DNA from: an uncultured Mycoplasmatota bacterium
Lineage (GTDB): Bacteria; Bacillota_I; Bacilli_A; RF39; UBA660
Reading direction: 5' to 3'
Assembly: GCA_946498975.1 (NCBI GenBank)
Contig: CAMMQC010000014.1
Location: 1-38,592, forward strand
Length of the DNA stretch: 38,592 nucleotides
The translations under genes were made by a program, and so were the position numbers. The notes under the pieces were generated by a model. It was given only the letters and a program-made list of their open reading frames with translations. It had not been told where the DNA came from and ran no database searches. Of this stretch, positions 31,938-38,592 are shown in pieces. Each line of letters opens with the position of its first letter. Within the stretch, counting starts at the first letter, position 1.

Positions 31938-32600
31938 ATGATTGGAAATGATTGGGATATTTATTTAAAAGAAGAATATAATAAAGATTATTTTAAAAAA
32001 CTAATAGATTTTGTTAATAAAGAATATAAAGAAAAGACTATTTATCCACCTAAAAATGAGATATTTAATGCCTTAAGGCATACTCCATATAAAGATGTTA
32101 AAGTAGTAATACTAGGACAAGATCCATACCATGGAGAACATCAAGCGGAAGGATTATCTTTTTCAGTAAAGAATGGTATTAGAAAACCACCTTCACTACA
32201 AAATATCTTTAAAGAATTAAATGATGACTTAGGAATACATTTTCCTGAAACAAGTAGTCTTATTCCTTGGGCAGATCAAGGAGTCTTACTTCTTAATGCG
32301 GTATTAACAGTTGAAGCAAATATGGCAGCCTCTCATAAAGATAAAGGCTGGGAAATATTTACTGATAAGATAATAGAACTATTAGATAAAAAAGAGGAGC
32401 CTATAGTCTTTATCCTTTGGGGAAGCTTTGCAAGAAACAAAAAGAAGTTAATAACTAACAAAAATCATTATATTGTAGAGTCAGCACATCCTTCACCACT
32501 CTCAGCTTACAATGGATTCTTTGGAAGTAAACCATTTTCTAAAACAAATAACTTTCTAATATCTAAAGGACTAAAACCAATAGATTGGAAAATAGATTAA
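31938..32600 (+). CDS. ung: Uracil-DNA glycosylase
   Basis: Family 1 UDG that removes uracil from DNA. 220 aa. Catalytic water-activating motif GQDPYH (about residues 61-66, with Asp), then GLSFSV, PPSLQNIFKEL, and the DNA-intercalating HPSPLSAYNGFFGSKPFSK. Ribosome-binding site AGGAG lies 9 bp after rlmH. Terminates in a hairpin that begins at its stop codon. Confidence 0.98.
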   Translation: MIGNDWDIYLKEEYNKDYFKKLIDFVNKEYKEKTIYPPKNEIFNALRHTPYKDVKVVILGQDPYHGEHQAEGLSFSVKNGIRKPPSLQNIFKELNDDLGIHFPETSSLIPWADQGVLLLNAVLTVEANMAASHKDKGWEIFTDKIIELLDKKEEPIVFILWGSFARNKKKLITNKNHYIVESAHPSPLSAYNGFFGSKPFSKTNNFLISKGLKPIDWKID

Positions 32601-32625
32601 CTAGTACTGACCATACTAGTTTTTA
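32599..32625 (+). terminator. ung terminator
   Basis: AACTAGTA and TACTAGTT arms (32599-32606, 32614-32621) with a 7-nt loop and T residues. Confidence 0.85.
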
Positions 32626-32702
32626 TTTGTGGTAAAAATGGAAACAAATGGAAAAATATAAATATTTATGACACGAATAAAACAAATTGCTAAAATTATT
32701 AT

Positions 32703-32728
32703 AAAAAAAGAGACATACTTTTATGTCT
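32703..32728 (-). terminator. lemA terminator
   Basis: On the minus strand AGACATA and TATGTCT arms (32728-32722, 32717-32711) with a 4-nt loop and T residues ending at 32703. It faces the ung terminator, and nothing else is visible between them. Confidence 0.85.
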
Positions 32729-32755
32729 ACAATTTCTTGCATTTTAACACTTATA

Positions 32756-33286
32756 TCAATGCTTTAATATTTCAAAAGGTTCTCTTTTCTCTATTTTATA
32801 AGTTTCTATATCTTGATAATGAGAAAAAACTTTAATTAAATTAGTAGGGAACTTATGAGAAAGATAAATTATTTCTTCACCATTATCATTATAATATTTT
32901 AAAGCAGCCCTTAAGTCATTTTCGTTTTCATTTAATTTATCAATTAAAGAATCTAACTTCTTAAAATCTAACTTATCTTCATAATCATCTATTAACTTTA
33001 AAATTTCACTAGTCATATCCATTAACTCTTGATATAACTCATGATGATTAATTCTTTTTGATTTTAATTTAATGACTTCAGGAATATCTTTTACCTTAGC
33101 TTCTTCCAAAATAGGAACTATTTTTAGTAGTATTTCTTCTTTCTTTTGCAATAAGATATCTAAATTATTGTCAGCTTCCTTCACTTTAATATATAAAAAG
33201 TTATATTTATTTTTATAAACCAAGACTATAATTACACAAATTAAAATAATTAATACAATAATTCCCCCAATAATAGCATAAATCAT
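32756..33286 (-). CDS. LemA-family membrane protein
   Basis: LemA proteins are small membrane-anchored helical-bundle proteins of unclear function in Firmicutes. This 176-aa member has an N-terminal membrane segment (about 2-24, IYAIIGGIIVLIILICVIIVLVY) then YNFLYIKVKEADNNLDILLQKKEEIL, which matches the usual LemA YNxLV-xxAxxxIDVQLQRR region, and RAALKYYNDNGEEIIYLSHKFPTNLI matching YYN...FPSNL. The start ATG 33286 follows AGGATGTGAT; the GTG three codons earlier overlaps this site. It has its own promoter, after gerQ-like. Confidence 0.85.
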   Translation of the reverse strand: MIYAIIGGIIVLIILICVIIVLVYKNKYNFLYIKVKEADNNLDILLQKKEEILLKIVPILEEAKVKDIPEVIKLKSKRINHHELYQELMDMTSEILKLIDDYEDKLDFKKLDSLIDKLNENENDLRAALKYYNDNGEEIIYLSHKFPTNLIKVFSHYQDIETYKIEKREPFEILKH

Positions 33287-33307
33287 TAGTATCACATCCT
33301 TAATAGT

Positions 33308-33336
33308 ATTATAGCAAAGAAAAAGAGAAGAGTAAA
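33308..33336 (-). promoter_or_regulatory. lemA promoter
   Basis: On the minus strand TTTACT (33336-33331) and TATAAT (33313-33308), 17-bp spacer, with a TGC extension. Confidence 0.7.
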
Positions 33337-33690
33337 TTATCTTAAAGTAATATCTTCTCTAAACTCTACATAATTAAGGTAAACTGTCCAAAGTAAGAAA
33401 ATACGGTTCTCACTATCTTTAACAACAGCATAGTCCCTACCTGCACCTATAATAGTTCCTGTAAATACTCTATCACGCCATTCTAGGGAATCAGAATATG
33501 ACATATAGAAACTTGCTTCTTTACCGACATTTAATTCTAAAATATTCTCTGCATAATCCATATCACCACTAATTGGAACAGTATCATTGTTATTAGGAAT
33601 ATTATTCATATTAGGGTTATAATCATAATCAAAGTTTTGATAAGGTTGATCAGTACTTTGATTAGGATAAGTTTCAAAATTATTATTCAT
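33337..33690 (-). CDS. gerQ: GerQ-like protein (spore-coat family)
   Basis: GerQ is a Bacillus spore-coat protein needed for CwlJ localisation and cross-linked by transglutaminase Tgl. This 117-aa protein has an Asn/Gln/Tyr/Pro-rich N-terminus (about 1-43), then the GerQ domain: YAENILELNVGKEASFYMSY, SLEWRDRVFTGTIIGAGRDYAVVKD and IFLLWTVYLNYVEFREDI, which fit the family's YIENILRLNRGK..., W..KVF.G.IEAAGRD and LLxxVYLDYVxFDEEI pattern. In B. subtilis gerQ is also near ung. Not listed as sporulation-proof: the only other spore-linked genes here (spoIIIJ/yidC, jag, spo0J, soj) have vegetative roles too. AGGATG ribosome-binding site. Confidence 0.82.
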   Translation of the reverse strand: MNNNFETYPNQSTDQPYQNFDYDYNPNMNNIPNNNDTVPISGDMDYAENILELNVGKEASFYMSYSDSLEWRDRVFTGTIIGAGRDYAVVKDSENRIFLLWTVYLNYVEFREDITLR

Positions 33691-33737
33691 AAAATCATCC
33701 TCTCAAAGTAATTGTATGACCAATTTTTTAAATTATA

Positions 33738-35702
33738 CTAATTATCACTAGTATTTCCACTTATATCATCAAATACAGGATCATCTTCCCTTGGCTCAGT
33801 TCCTTTTACATAATACATTATCATTTTTTTCTCATCTGCATCCGTCGCTGGTTTTCCAGAAATAGGATTAACTAAAACCCCAACAACATTATCAGGTTGA
33901 CTATACCACGCTTCATCTTTATCTTTCATATAATTTTCCATTGTATTAATCCAAATGTTTTGAGCATATTTATACTCACTACTTTTTAAATCACGACTAT
34001 CATCATAACCACACCATACCGCTGTTACTATATCTTTATTATAACCGATATACCAGTTATCTGTATTAGTAGTACCACTTTTTAAAGAATACTTATGAGT
34101 CATTCTACTTGCAAGATTAATTGCCGTAGGATAATTATAATCAATAAAGTTAGCATCATAAGTAGCAGTTAATAAATTATTTAAGATAAAAGTTAGACTA
34201 GAGTTTAATATGAGATCTTTCTCTTCATTCGCTTCATATAAAACATTACCTTCTTTATCAACAACCTTAGTAATAAAGTGTGGTGTTACCTTATAACCTT
34301 CATTTGCAAAAGCAGAATATGCTCCCGCCATCTCTAACATACCAATTTCACTAGTACCAAGAGCAAGAGCAGGAACCTCATCAAGATTAGATGTAATACC
34401 AAGTCTTTTAGCAATATCAACAAGTGTTTCTTCTCCTAAAAACATATGTGTCTTAACAGCATAAATATTTTCAGAATAAGCGATTGCAGTAGCCATAGAA
34501 ATAGGTTTATTTCCATAAGTACCATTATAGTTCTGTGGTGAATAAGTCTGATCATTATTAAAAGTAAAAGTAGTCTCTTCACTAGTAAAAGTAGTAGAAG
34601 AAGTAAATCCATTTTCTAAAGCAGCATAGTAAAGAAAAGCTTTCATAGTAGAACCAACTTGCCTTTTCGCATCAGTTGCCCTATTAAATTCGGATTTACT
34701 ATAGTCTTTTCCACCAACTAAAGCGATAACTCTTCCATTATTAGGATTAACCATTACACTAGCAGTTTCCAAGTCACTATCAGGCATTGTATTTTTAACA
34801 GTCTCTTCTAATTCCTTTTGAGCATCCATATCAAGGCTAGTATAAACTTTAAGACCACCAGTTTCTAGAAATGATTCAGGTATTTCTTTAAGACTTTTTA
34901 ACTCTTCAATAACAGCATCTTGATAATACATAACACTCTCAAGCTCGTTTTCTTCTTCCTCACCAATAAATTTTAATTCTTCATCAAGAGCCTTATTATA
35001 TTCCGCTTCACTAATAACACCATCATCATACATGTTCTTAAGAATCATCTGTTGTCTTTGTGTCGCTTTCTCTAAATTAACAAAAGGAGAATAATTACTA
35101 GGAGACTTAGGAATACCAGTAAGCATAGCAGCCTCTGCCAAAGTTAAATCTTTAGCACTCTTCCCAAAATAGTATTTACTAGCAGTCTCTATTCCATATT
35201 TACCCCCATAATTAATAGTATTTAAATAACCTTCAAGTATTTCATCTTTACTATAATGAGACTCTATCTCTATTGTATACCACATCTCATCCCATTTTCT
35301 TTTCCAAGTCTTATCAAAATCTAAAAACAAGTTTTTAGCATACTGTTGTGTAATCGTACTTGCTCCCTGACTAGTAGTACCGCTAGTTATATTAACAGCC
35401 ATCGCCTTTATTATTCTAAGATAATCAAAACCAATATGTTTATAAAAGTTTTTATCTTCTGTATTTATTGTCGCTTCTATCAAGTATGGAGAAATATCAT
35501 CAAGACTAATCCATTCCCTAGAACCACTTCCTTGAAAAAACACTTCATTATCACTATCAAATAACATAAAACTATTAGCATTCTTTATCTCAATCTTAGG
35601 ACTTAATTTAGCATAAGTATAAACACAGATATTACCAACAATAAAAAGTCCTATAAGAATTATAAATATTTTTAAACACTTCTTCAAAACTTTCATAAAC
35701 AT
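33738..35702 (-). CDS. Class A penicillin-binding protein (PBP1a/2a type)
   Basis: Bifunctional peptidoglycan synthase. The 654-aa protein has an N-terminal membrane anchor (about 8-31), a GT51 glycosyltransferase domain with EDKNFYKHIGFD (catalytic Glu82) and QGASTITQQYAKNLF (112-126), and a transpeptidase domain with the catalytic SxxK (Ser351-Thr-Met-Lys354), SEN (410-412) and KSGTT (541-545). The C-terminus is Asp/Glu/Asn-rich. Start ATG 35702 follows AAAGGA by 6 nt. It is transcribed away from DUF1934-argS and its stop is close to the upstream region of gerQ-like, which may be partly expressed from it. Confidence 0.95.
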   Translation of the reverse strand: MFMKVLKKCLKIFIILIGLFIVGNICVYTYAKLSPKIEIKNANSFMLFDSDNEVFFQGSGSREWISLDDISPYLIEATINTEDKNFYKHIGFDYLRIIKAMAVNITSGTTSQGASTITQQYAKNLFLDFDKTWKRKWDEMWYTIEIESHYSKDEILEGYLNTINYGGKYGIETASKYYFGKSAKDLTLAEAAMLTGIPKSPSNYSPFVNLEKATQRQQMILKNMYDDGVISEAEYNKALDEELKFIGEEEENELESVMYYQDAVIEELKSLKEIPESFLETGGLKVYTSLDMDAQKELEETVKNTMPDSDLETASVMVNPNNGRVIALVGGKDYSKSEFNRATDAKRQVGSTMKAFLYYAALENGFTSSTTFTSEETTFTFNNDQTYSPQNYNGTYGNKPISMATAIAYSENIYAVKTHMFLGEETLVDIAKRLGITSNLDEVPALALGTSEIGMLEMAGAYSAFANEGYKVTPHFITKVVDKEGNVLYEANEEKDLILNSSLTFILNNLLTATYDANFIDYNYPTAINLASRMTHKYSLKSGTTNTDNWYIGYNKDIVTAVWCGYDDSRDLKSSEYKYAQNIWINTMENYMKDKDEAWYSQPDNVVGVLVNPISGKPATDADEKKMIMYYVKGTEPREDDPVFDDISGNTSDN

Positions 35703-35757
35703 ATCAAATCCTTTCTTTATATATCATGTCCAAAAAATCCAAGTTCAAACAAATAAG

Positions 35758-35786
35758 TTGTAACTTTAATAGTTTTTTGTTATAAT
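35758..35786 (+). promoter_or_regulatory. DUF1934-argS promoter
   Basis: TTGTAA (35758-35763) and TATAAT (35781-35786), spacer 17 bp, with a TG extension. The divergent PBP gene starts about 55 bp to the left. Confidence 0.75.
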
Positions 35787-35810
35787 CTTAGCAGAAAAAG
35801 GAGAATCTCT

Positions 35811-36173
35811 ATGAAAGACATATTAATAAAATCAAAAATTAAAAATAAAGATGAAGAATTACCTTTTGAAGGCAAAGGAACTCTAGACAATGAAAAAAAC
35901 TTAATCCAGTATCAAGATGATAAAGCACTTCTAACTATCTTTCTTGATGATAATATTATGCTAAGAGAAACAGAAGATACTATTTTAAGTTATAAATTTG
36001 TGGAAAACGAAAAAACTAATTTTGAAGTATTTCTAAAAGATTTGAAACAAACAGGTTTTGTTCCTATGAAAACATTTAAGATAAATAAAGATAGAGAATC
36101 TTTTGAAGTGATATATGAAATTGAAGGCAATGACTTTAAACATGAGTTTAAGGTAGAATGGAGGATACTATGA
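35811..36173 (+). CDS. DUF1934 protein (YwiB-like)
   Basis: A 120-aa predicted beta-barrel (calycin-like) protein of unknown function. Strong AAGGAG ribosome-binding site, 7 nt upstream. It is placed before argS in B. subtilis (ywiB-argS) as here. Its frame ends ATGA, overlapping the argS start codon. The pattern FEGKGTLDNEKNLIQYQDDKALLTIFLDDNIMLRETED fits the family's beta-strand repeats. Contains one TTTTCCACA (minus strand, 35999-36007). Confidence 0.85.
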   Translation: MKDILIKSKIKNKDEELPFEGKGTLDNEKNLIQYQDDKALLTIFLDDNIMLRETEDTILSYKFVENEKTNFEVFLKDLKQTGFVPMKTFKINKDRESFEVIYEIEGNDFKHEFKVEWRIL

Positions 36174-37912
36174 ATTTTTTAAATACTGTAGAAAAAGATA
36201 TATTAAATAAATTTAAGGAAAATAATATTCCACTTGATGAAGTAAAACTACTAACAAGTGGAAAAAAAGAGTTAGGAGACTATCAAATAAATGATGCTAT
36301 GAAGCTTGCTAAAGTAATGCATAAATCTCCAAGAGATATAGCAGAAGTTCTAGTTAAATGTCTAGAAGAGACAGGATATTTCAAAGATATAAATATCGCT
36401 GGAGCTGGCTTTATTAACTTAAGCTTTAAAGATGAGTTATTGAGAGAATTTGTGGAAAAAGTTATTAAGGACTCCACAAAAGATGTGGAAAAACTTAACG
36501 AAAACAGAATTATCATTGACTATGGTGGTGCGAATATCGCTAAAACTCTTCACGTAGGACATTTAAGAAGTGCAAATATTGGTGAAGCTTTAAAAAGACT
36601 TGCAAAACATCTTGGTAAGGAAGTAATCGCTGATGTTCACTTCGGAGATATTGGTCGTCAATCTGGAATGGTAATTTATGAGATAAAAGAAAGATATCCT
36701 AATCTTAACTATTTTAGTGGAAAAGAAGAAACTACTTGGGATGAATTACCTATAACAGGAGAAGACTTAGAAGAAATCTATCCTACTGCAAGTAACAAAG
36801 CTAAAGAAAATGAAGAGATAATGGAAAAGGTTAGAGAAATAACTGCCGAGTTAGAATCAGGTAAAAATAAAGGATATGTCGCTCTTTGGAATAAAATAAA
36901 AGAAATATCTACAAAAGATATAAAGAGTATTTATAAAGAATTAAATACAGACTTTGATTTGTGGGAAGGAGAAAGTGATGCTTTTCCTTATATAAAAGAA
37001 ACTATTGATACAATGGAAAAATCTGGTTATTTAATAGAAAGTGAAGGAGCGAAAATAGTTGAAGTAATAGAAGATGATGATAAAGCACCTATGCCACCAC
37101 TTGTAGTTATTAAAAGTAATGGAGCAACTCTTTATGCCACAAGGGAACTTGCAACCATCACATCTCGTATGAAAAGATTTAATCCTAAAGAAATATGGTA
37201 TATAGTAGATATGCGTCAAGGATTATACTTTGAACAAGTATTTAGAGCATCATATAAAACAGGACTTGTCTCTAAAGATACAGTTTTAGAGTATTATGGC
37301 TTTGGAACAATGAACGGAACTGATGGTAAACCATTTAAAACAAGAGATGGTAATGCTGCAACTCTAAAAAGCCTAATTCAAAGTGTCAAAGAAGAAATAC
37401 TTACTCATATGAATAAAGATATGGATAATAAAGAAGAAATCGCTGAAAAAATAACTATCGCAGCGATTAAATATGCTGACTTTTTACCTAATAGAACAAC
37501 AGATTATATCTTTGAGCCTAGTAAATTTATTGATGTAGAAGGAAAAACAGGACCATATATTTTATATAATACTATTAGAATGAAATCTATTTTAAAGAAA
37601 GCAGAAGAGCAAGGTTTAAACTATAGTAATTACTATAACGAACCAACAGGAACAGAAAAAGAGATAATCCTTCTATTAATGGAGAAAAATAGTATTTTAC
37701 ATAAAGCTTATAATAATAAAGACTTAAGTCCTATCGCCGATTACCTTTATAATTTAACTAGTCTTTATAGTAGATTTTATGAAAAACATCATATCTTAAC
37801 CGAAAGTGATGAAAAGATAAGAGAAAGTTGGCTTGCCCTAACCAAATTAGTAAAAGAAACTAATGAAGAACTACTTAATATCCTTGCTATTGATGTACCA
37901 GAGAAGATGTAA
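36170..37912 (+). CDS. argS: Arginyl-tRNA synthetase
   Basis: Class I aminoacyl-tRNA synthetase. With the start at ATG 36170 (GGAGG ends 5 nt upstream) the protein has 580 aa; an ATG at 36158 in the same frame is 12 bases upstream, within the ribosome-binding site region. N-terminal Add-1 domain; the HIGH motif is HVGH (128-131) within GGANIAKTLHVGHLRSANIGE; the KMSKS counterpart is KPFKTRDGN, as is common in ArgRS; the C-terminal anticodon-binding DALR domain ends LYNLTSLYSRFYEKHHIL. It is translationally coupled to DUF1934 through ATGA. Confidence 0.98.
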   Translation: MNFLNTVEKDILNKFKENNIPLDEVKLLTSGKKELGDYQINDAMKLAKVMHKSPRDIAEVLVKCLEETGYFKDINIAGAGFINLSFKDELLREFVEKVIKDSTKDVEKLNENRIIIDYGGANIAKTLHVGHLRSANIGEALKRLAKHLGKEVIADVHFGDIGRQSGMVIYEIKERYPNLNYFSGKEETTWDELPITGEDLEEIYPTASNKAKENEEIMEKVREITAELESGKNKGYVALWNKIKEISTKDIKSIYKELNTDFDLWEGESDAFPYIKETIDTMEKSGYLIESEGAKIVEVIEDDDKAPMPPLVVIKSNGATLYATRELATITSRMKRFNPKEIWYIVDMRQGLYFEQVFRASYKTGLVSKDTVLEYYGFGTMNGTDGKPFKTRDGNAATLKSLIQSVKEEILTHMNKDMDNKEEIAEKITIAAIKYADFLPNRTTDYIFEPSKFIDVEGKTGPYILYNTIRMKSILKKAEEQGLNYSNYYNEPTGTEKEIILLLMEKNSILHKAYNNKDLSPIADYLYNLTSLYSRFYEKHHILTESDEKIRESWLALTKLVKETNEELLNILAIDVPEKM

Positions 37913-37932
37913 GATATAAGGAGTTAGTATTT

Positions 37933-38430
37933 ATGTTATCAGCAAAATTGAAAAATGGAATAAAAATAATTTTAAAAACCATATTACATATATTAATATT
38001 TAGCATAGTTAGTTTCATAATATTTAATCTATCTTTTATTAATACAAAAAGAGTAGGTGCAAGTTCAGGATCTTTGTTTAGTACAAGATTTTATGAAGTT
38101 AATATCTTAATATTTATAATATTTATAGCTATTTTTATATTGTTATATACATTTTTTTGGCAAGAGTATCTAAAGAAAGATTTAAAACAATGTAAAGAAA
38201 CTCATTGGAGTTTTATAATTATATTTATTACTATGTTTAGTATTTTCATGATTCTTGAATTTATAATAATTTTATTTACATTGGGGTTAGAAATAAGTTG
38301 GGGATTAGTCTCAAATTTCCCAGTTAATGGAGTCTATTTAATTGTTTTTGTTTATCAACTGCTTTTTCCTATATTTGATATAATACGCGATAAATTAAAG
38401 CAAAGGAAAAATAAAAAAGAAGCATTGTAG
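37933..38430 (+). CDS. Uncharacterised membrane protein, four predicted helices
   Basis: I do not recognise this 165-aa protein. Hydrophobic segments are at about 14-34, 56-74, 91-116 and 128-148, with basic ends (N-terminal KLKNGIK, C-terminal RDKLKQRKNKKEA), consistent with a small integral membrane protein with both ends inside. It follows argS by 20 bp with ribosome-binding site AAGGAG and is probably co-transcribed with it. A decayed second copy appears to follow it. Confidence 0.7.
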   Translation: MLSAKLKNGIKIILKTILHILIFSIVSFIIFNLSFINTKRVGASSGSLFSTRFYEVNILIFIIFIAIFILLYTFFWQEYLKKDLKQCKETHWSFIIIFITMFSIFMILEFIIILFTLGLEISWGLVSNFPVNGVYLIVFVYQLLFPIFDIIRDKLKQRKNKKEAL

Positions 38431-38434
38431 TCTA

Positions 38435-38570
38435 ATATCATTCAAAACTAAAAGTAGGATAAAAGTTATATTAAAAACTATTTTGTATATGTTAGCATAT
38501 TAATAATTGAAATGGCGGAATCAAATAAAATGTAAAAAAAGTTACAGTTCAGTCAAGGAACTAGAAAATA
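38435..38570 (+). pseudogene. Decayed partial copy of the upstream membrane-protein gene
   Basis: The frame from 38435 to 38503 reads IISFKTKS-type residues followed by RIKVILKTILYMLAY and a stop. This aligns with GIKIILKTILHILIF near the start of the 37933 gene, 12 of about 22 residues identical over the start. A second fragment in the following bases reads NQIKCKKSYSSVKELENK and resembles the loop LKQCKETHWSF, more weakly. No ATG or ribosome-binding site. The first part is well supported; the second is tentative. Nothing else is seen in this stretch. Confidence 0.5.
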
Positions 38571-38592
38571 AGTAAGGATTACTTACTTTTTT
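38570..38592 (+). terminator. Terminator at the right edge
   Basis: AAGTAAG and CTTACTT arms (38570-38576, 38582-38588) with a 5-nt loop and T residues reaching the window end. Confidence 0.8.

Overview
The window is the replication-origin region of a low-GC (roughly 30% GC) bacterium of the class Bacilli. The evidence is the gene order (gyrA-gyrB-recF-dnaN-dnaA diverging from rpmH-rnpA-yidC-jag-mnmE-mnmG-rsmG-noc-soj-spo0J), the presence of a Noc protein with its matching DNA sites, and a ComK-like and a GerQ-like protein. TGA appears to be a normal stop codon (for example at 13493 and 36171), so this is not the mycoplasma code. I would place it among small-genome or uncultured Bacilli (Erysipelotrichales/RF39-like or similar), but the exact lineage cannot be read from the window.

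Left arm, minus strand (1-9389): dnaA, dnaN, a short comK-like gene in the place where an S4-domain gene usually sits, recF, gyrB and gyrA. Beyond the gyrA terminator lies the most striking element. It is a tandem array of four ~125-bp units, each with one perfect Noc-binding palindrome (ATTTCCCGGGAAAT) followed 58 bp later by one perfect parS (TGTTYCACGTGAAACA). The genes for both readers, Noc (17443-18876) and Spo0J/ParB (19751-20638), are in the same window. The array reaches the window edge and may continue.

Origin (9375-9657, plus the dnaA-dnaN gap at 7859-8000): clusters of DnaA boxes lie on both sides of dnaA, a bipartite oriC as in Bacillus. An uncharacterised 293-aa protein gene separates oriC from rpmH.

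Right arm, plus strand (9658-32600): L34/RNase P protein/YidC/Jag, tRNA-modification genes mnmE and mnmG, rsmG, then noc, soj and spo0J, an MscS channel, a DUF951 protein, an AbgT-family transporter, ychF, the rpsF-ssb-rpsR operon with a leader that can pair with its own ribosome-binding site, a stand-alone DHH-DHHA1 phosphoesterase at the gdpP position, rplI, dnaB helicase, a LysM-G5-M23 peptidase, walJ, rlmH and ung. The walRKHI genes that normally lie between the helicase and walJ are absent here.

Far right (32601-38592): three minus-strand genes for the cell surface (LemA-like, GerQ-like, class A PBP). Then come DUF1934-argS on the plus strand, a small four-helix membrane protein, and what looks like a decayed second copy of it. 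Three uncharacterised soluble proteins (9658, 12764, 24439) sit inside otherwise standard house-keeping order. No tRNA, rRNA, insertion sequence or CRISPR array was seen.
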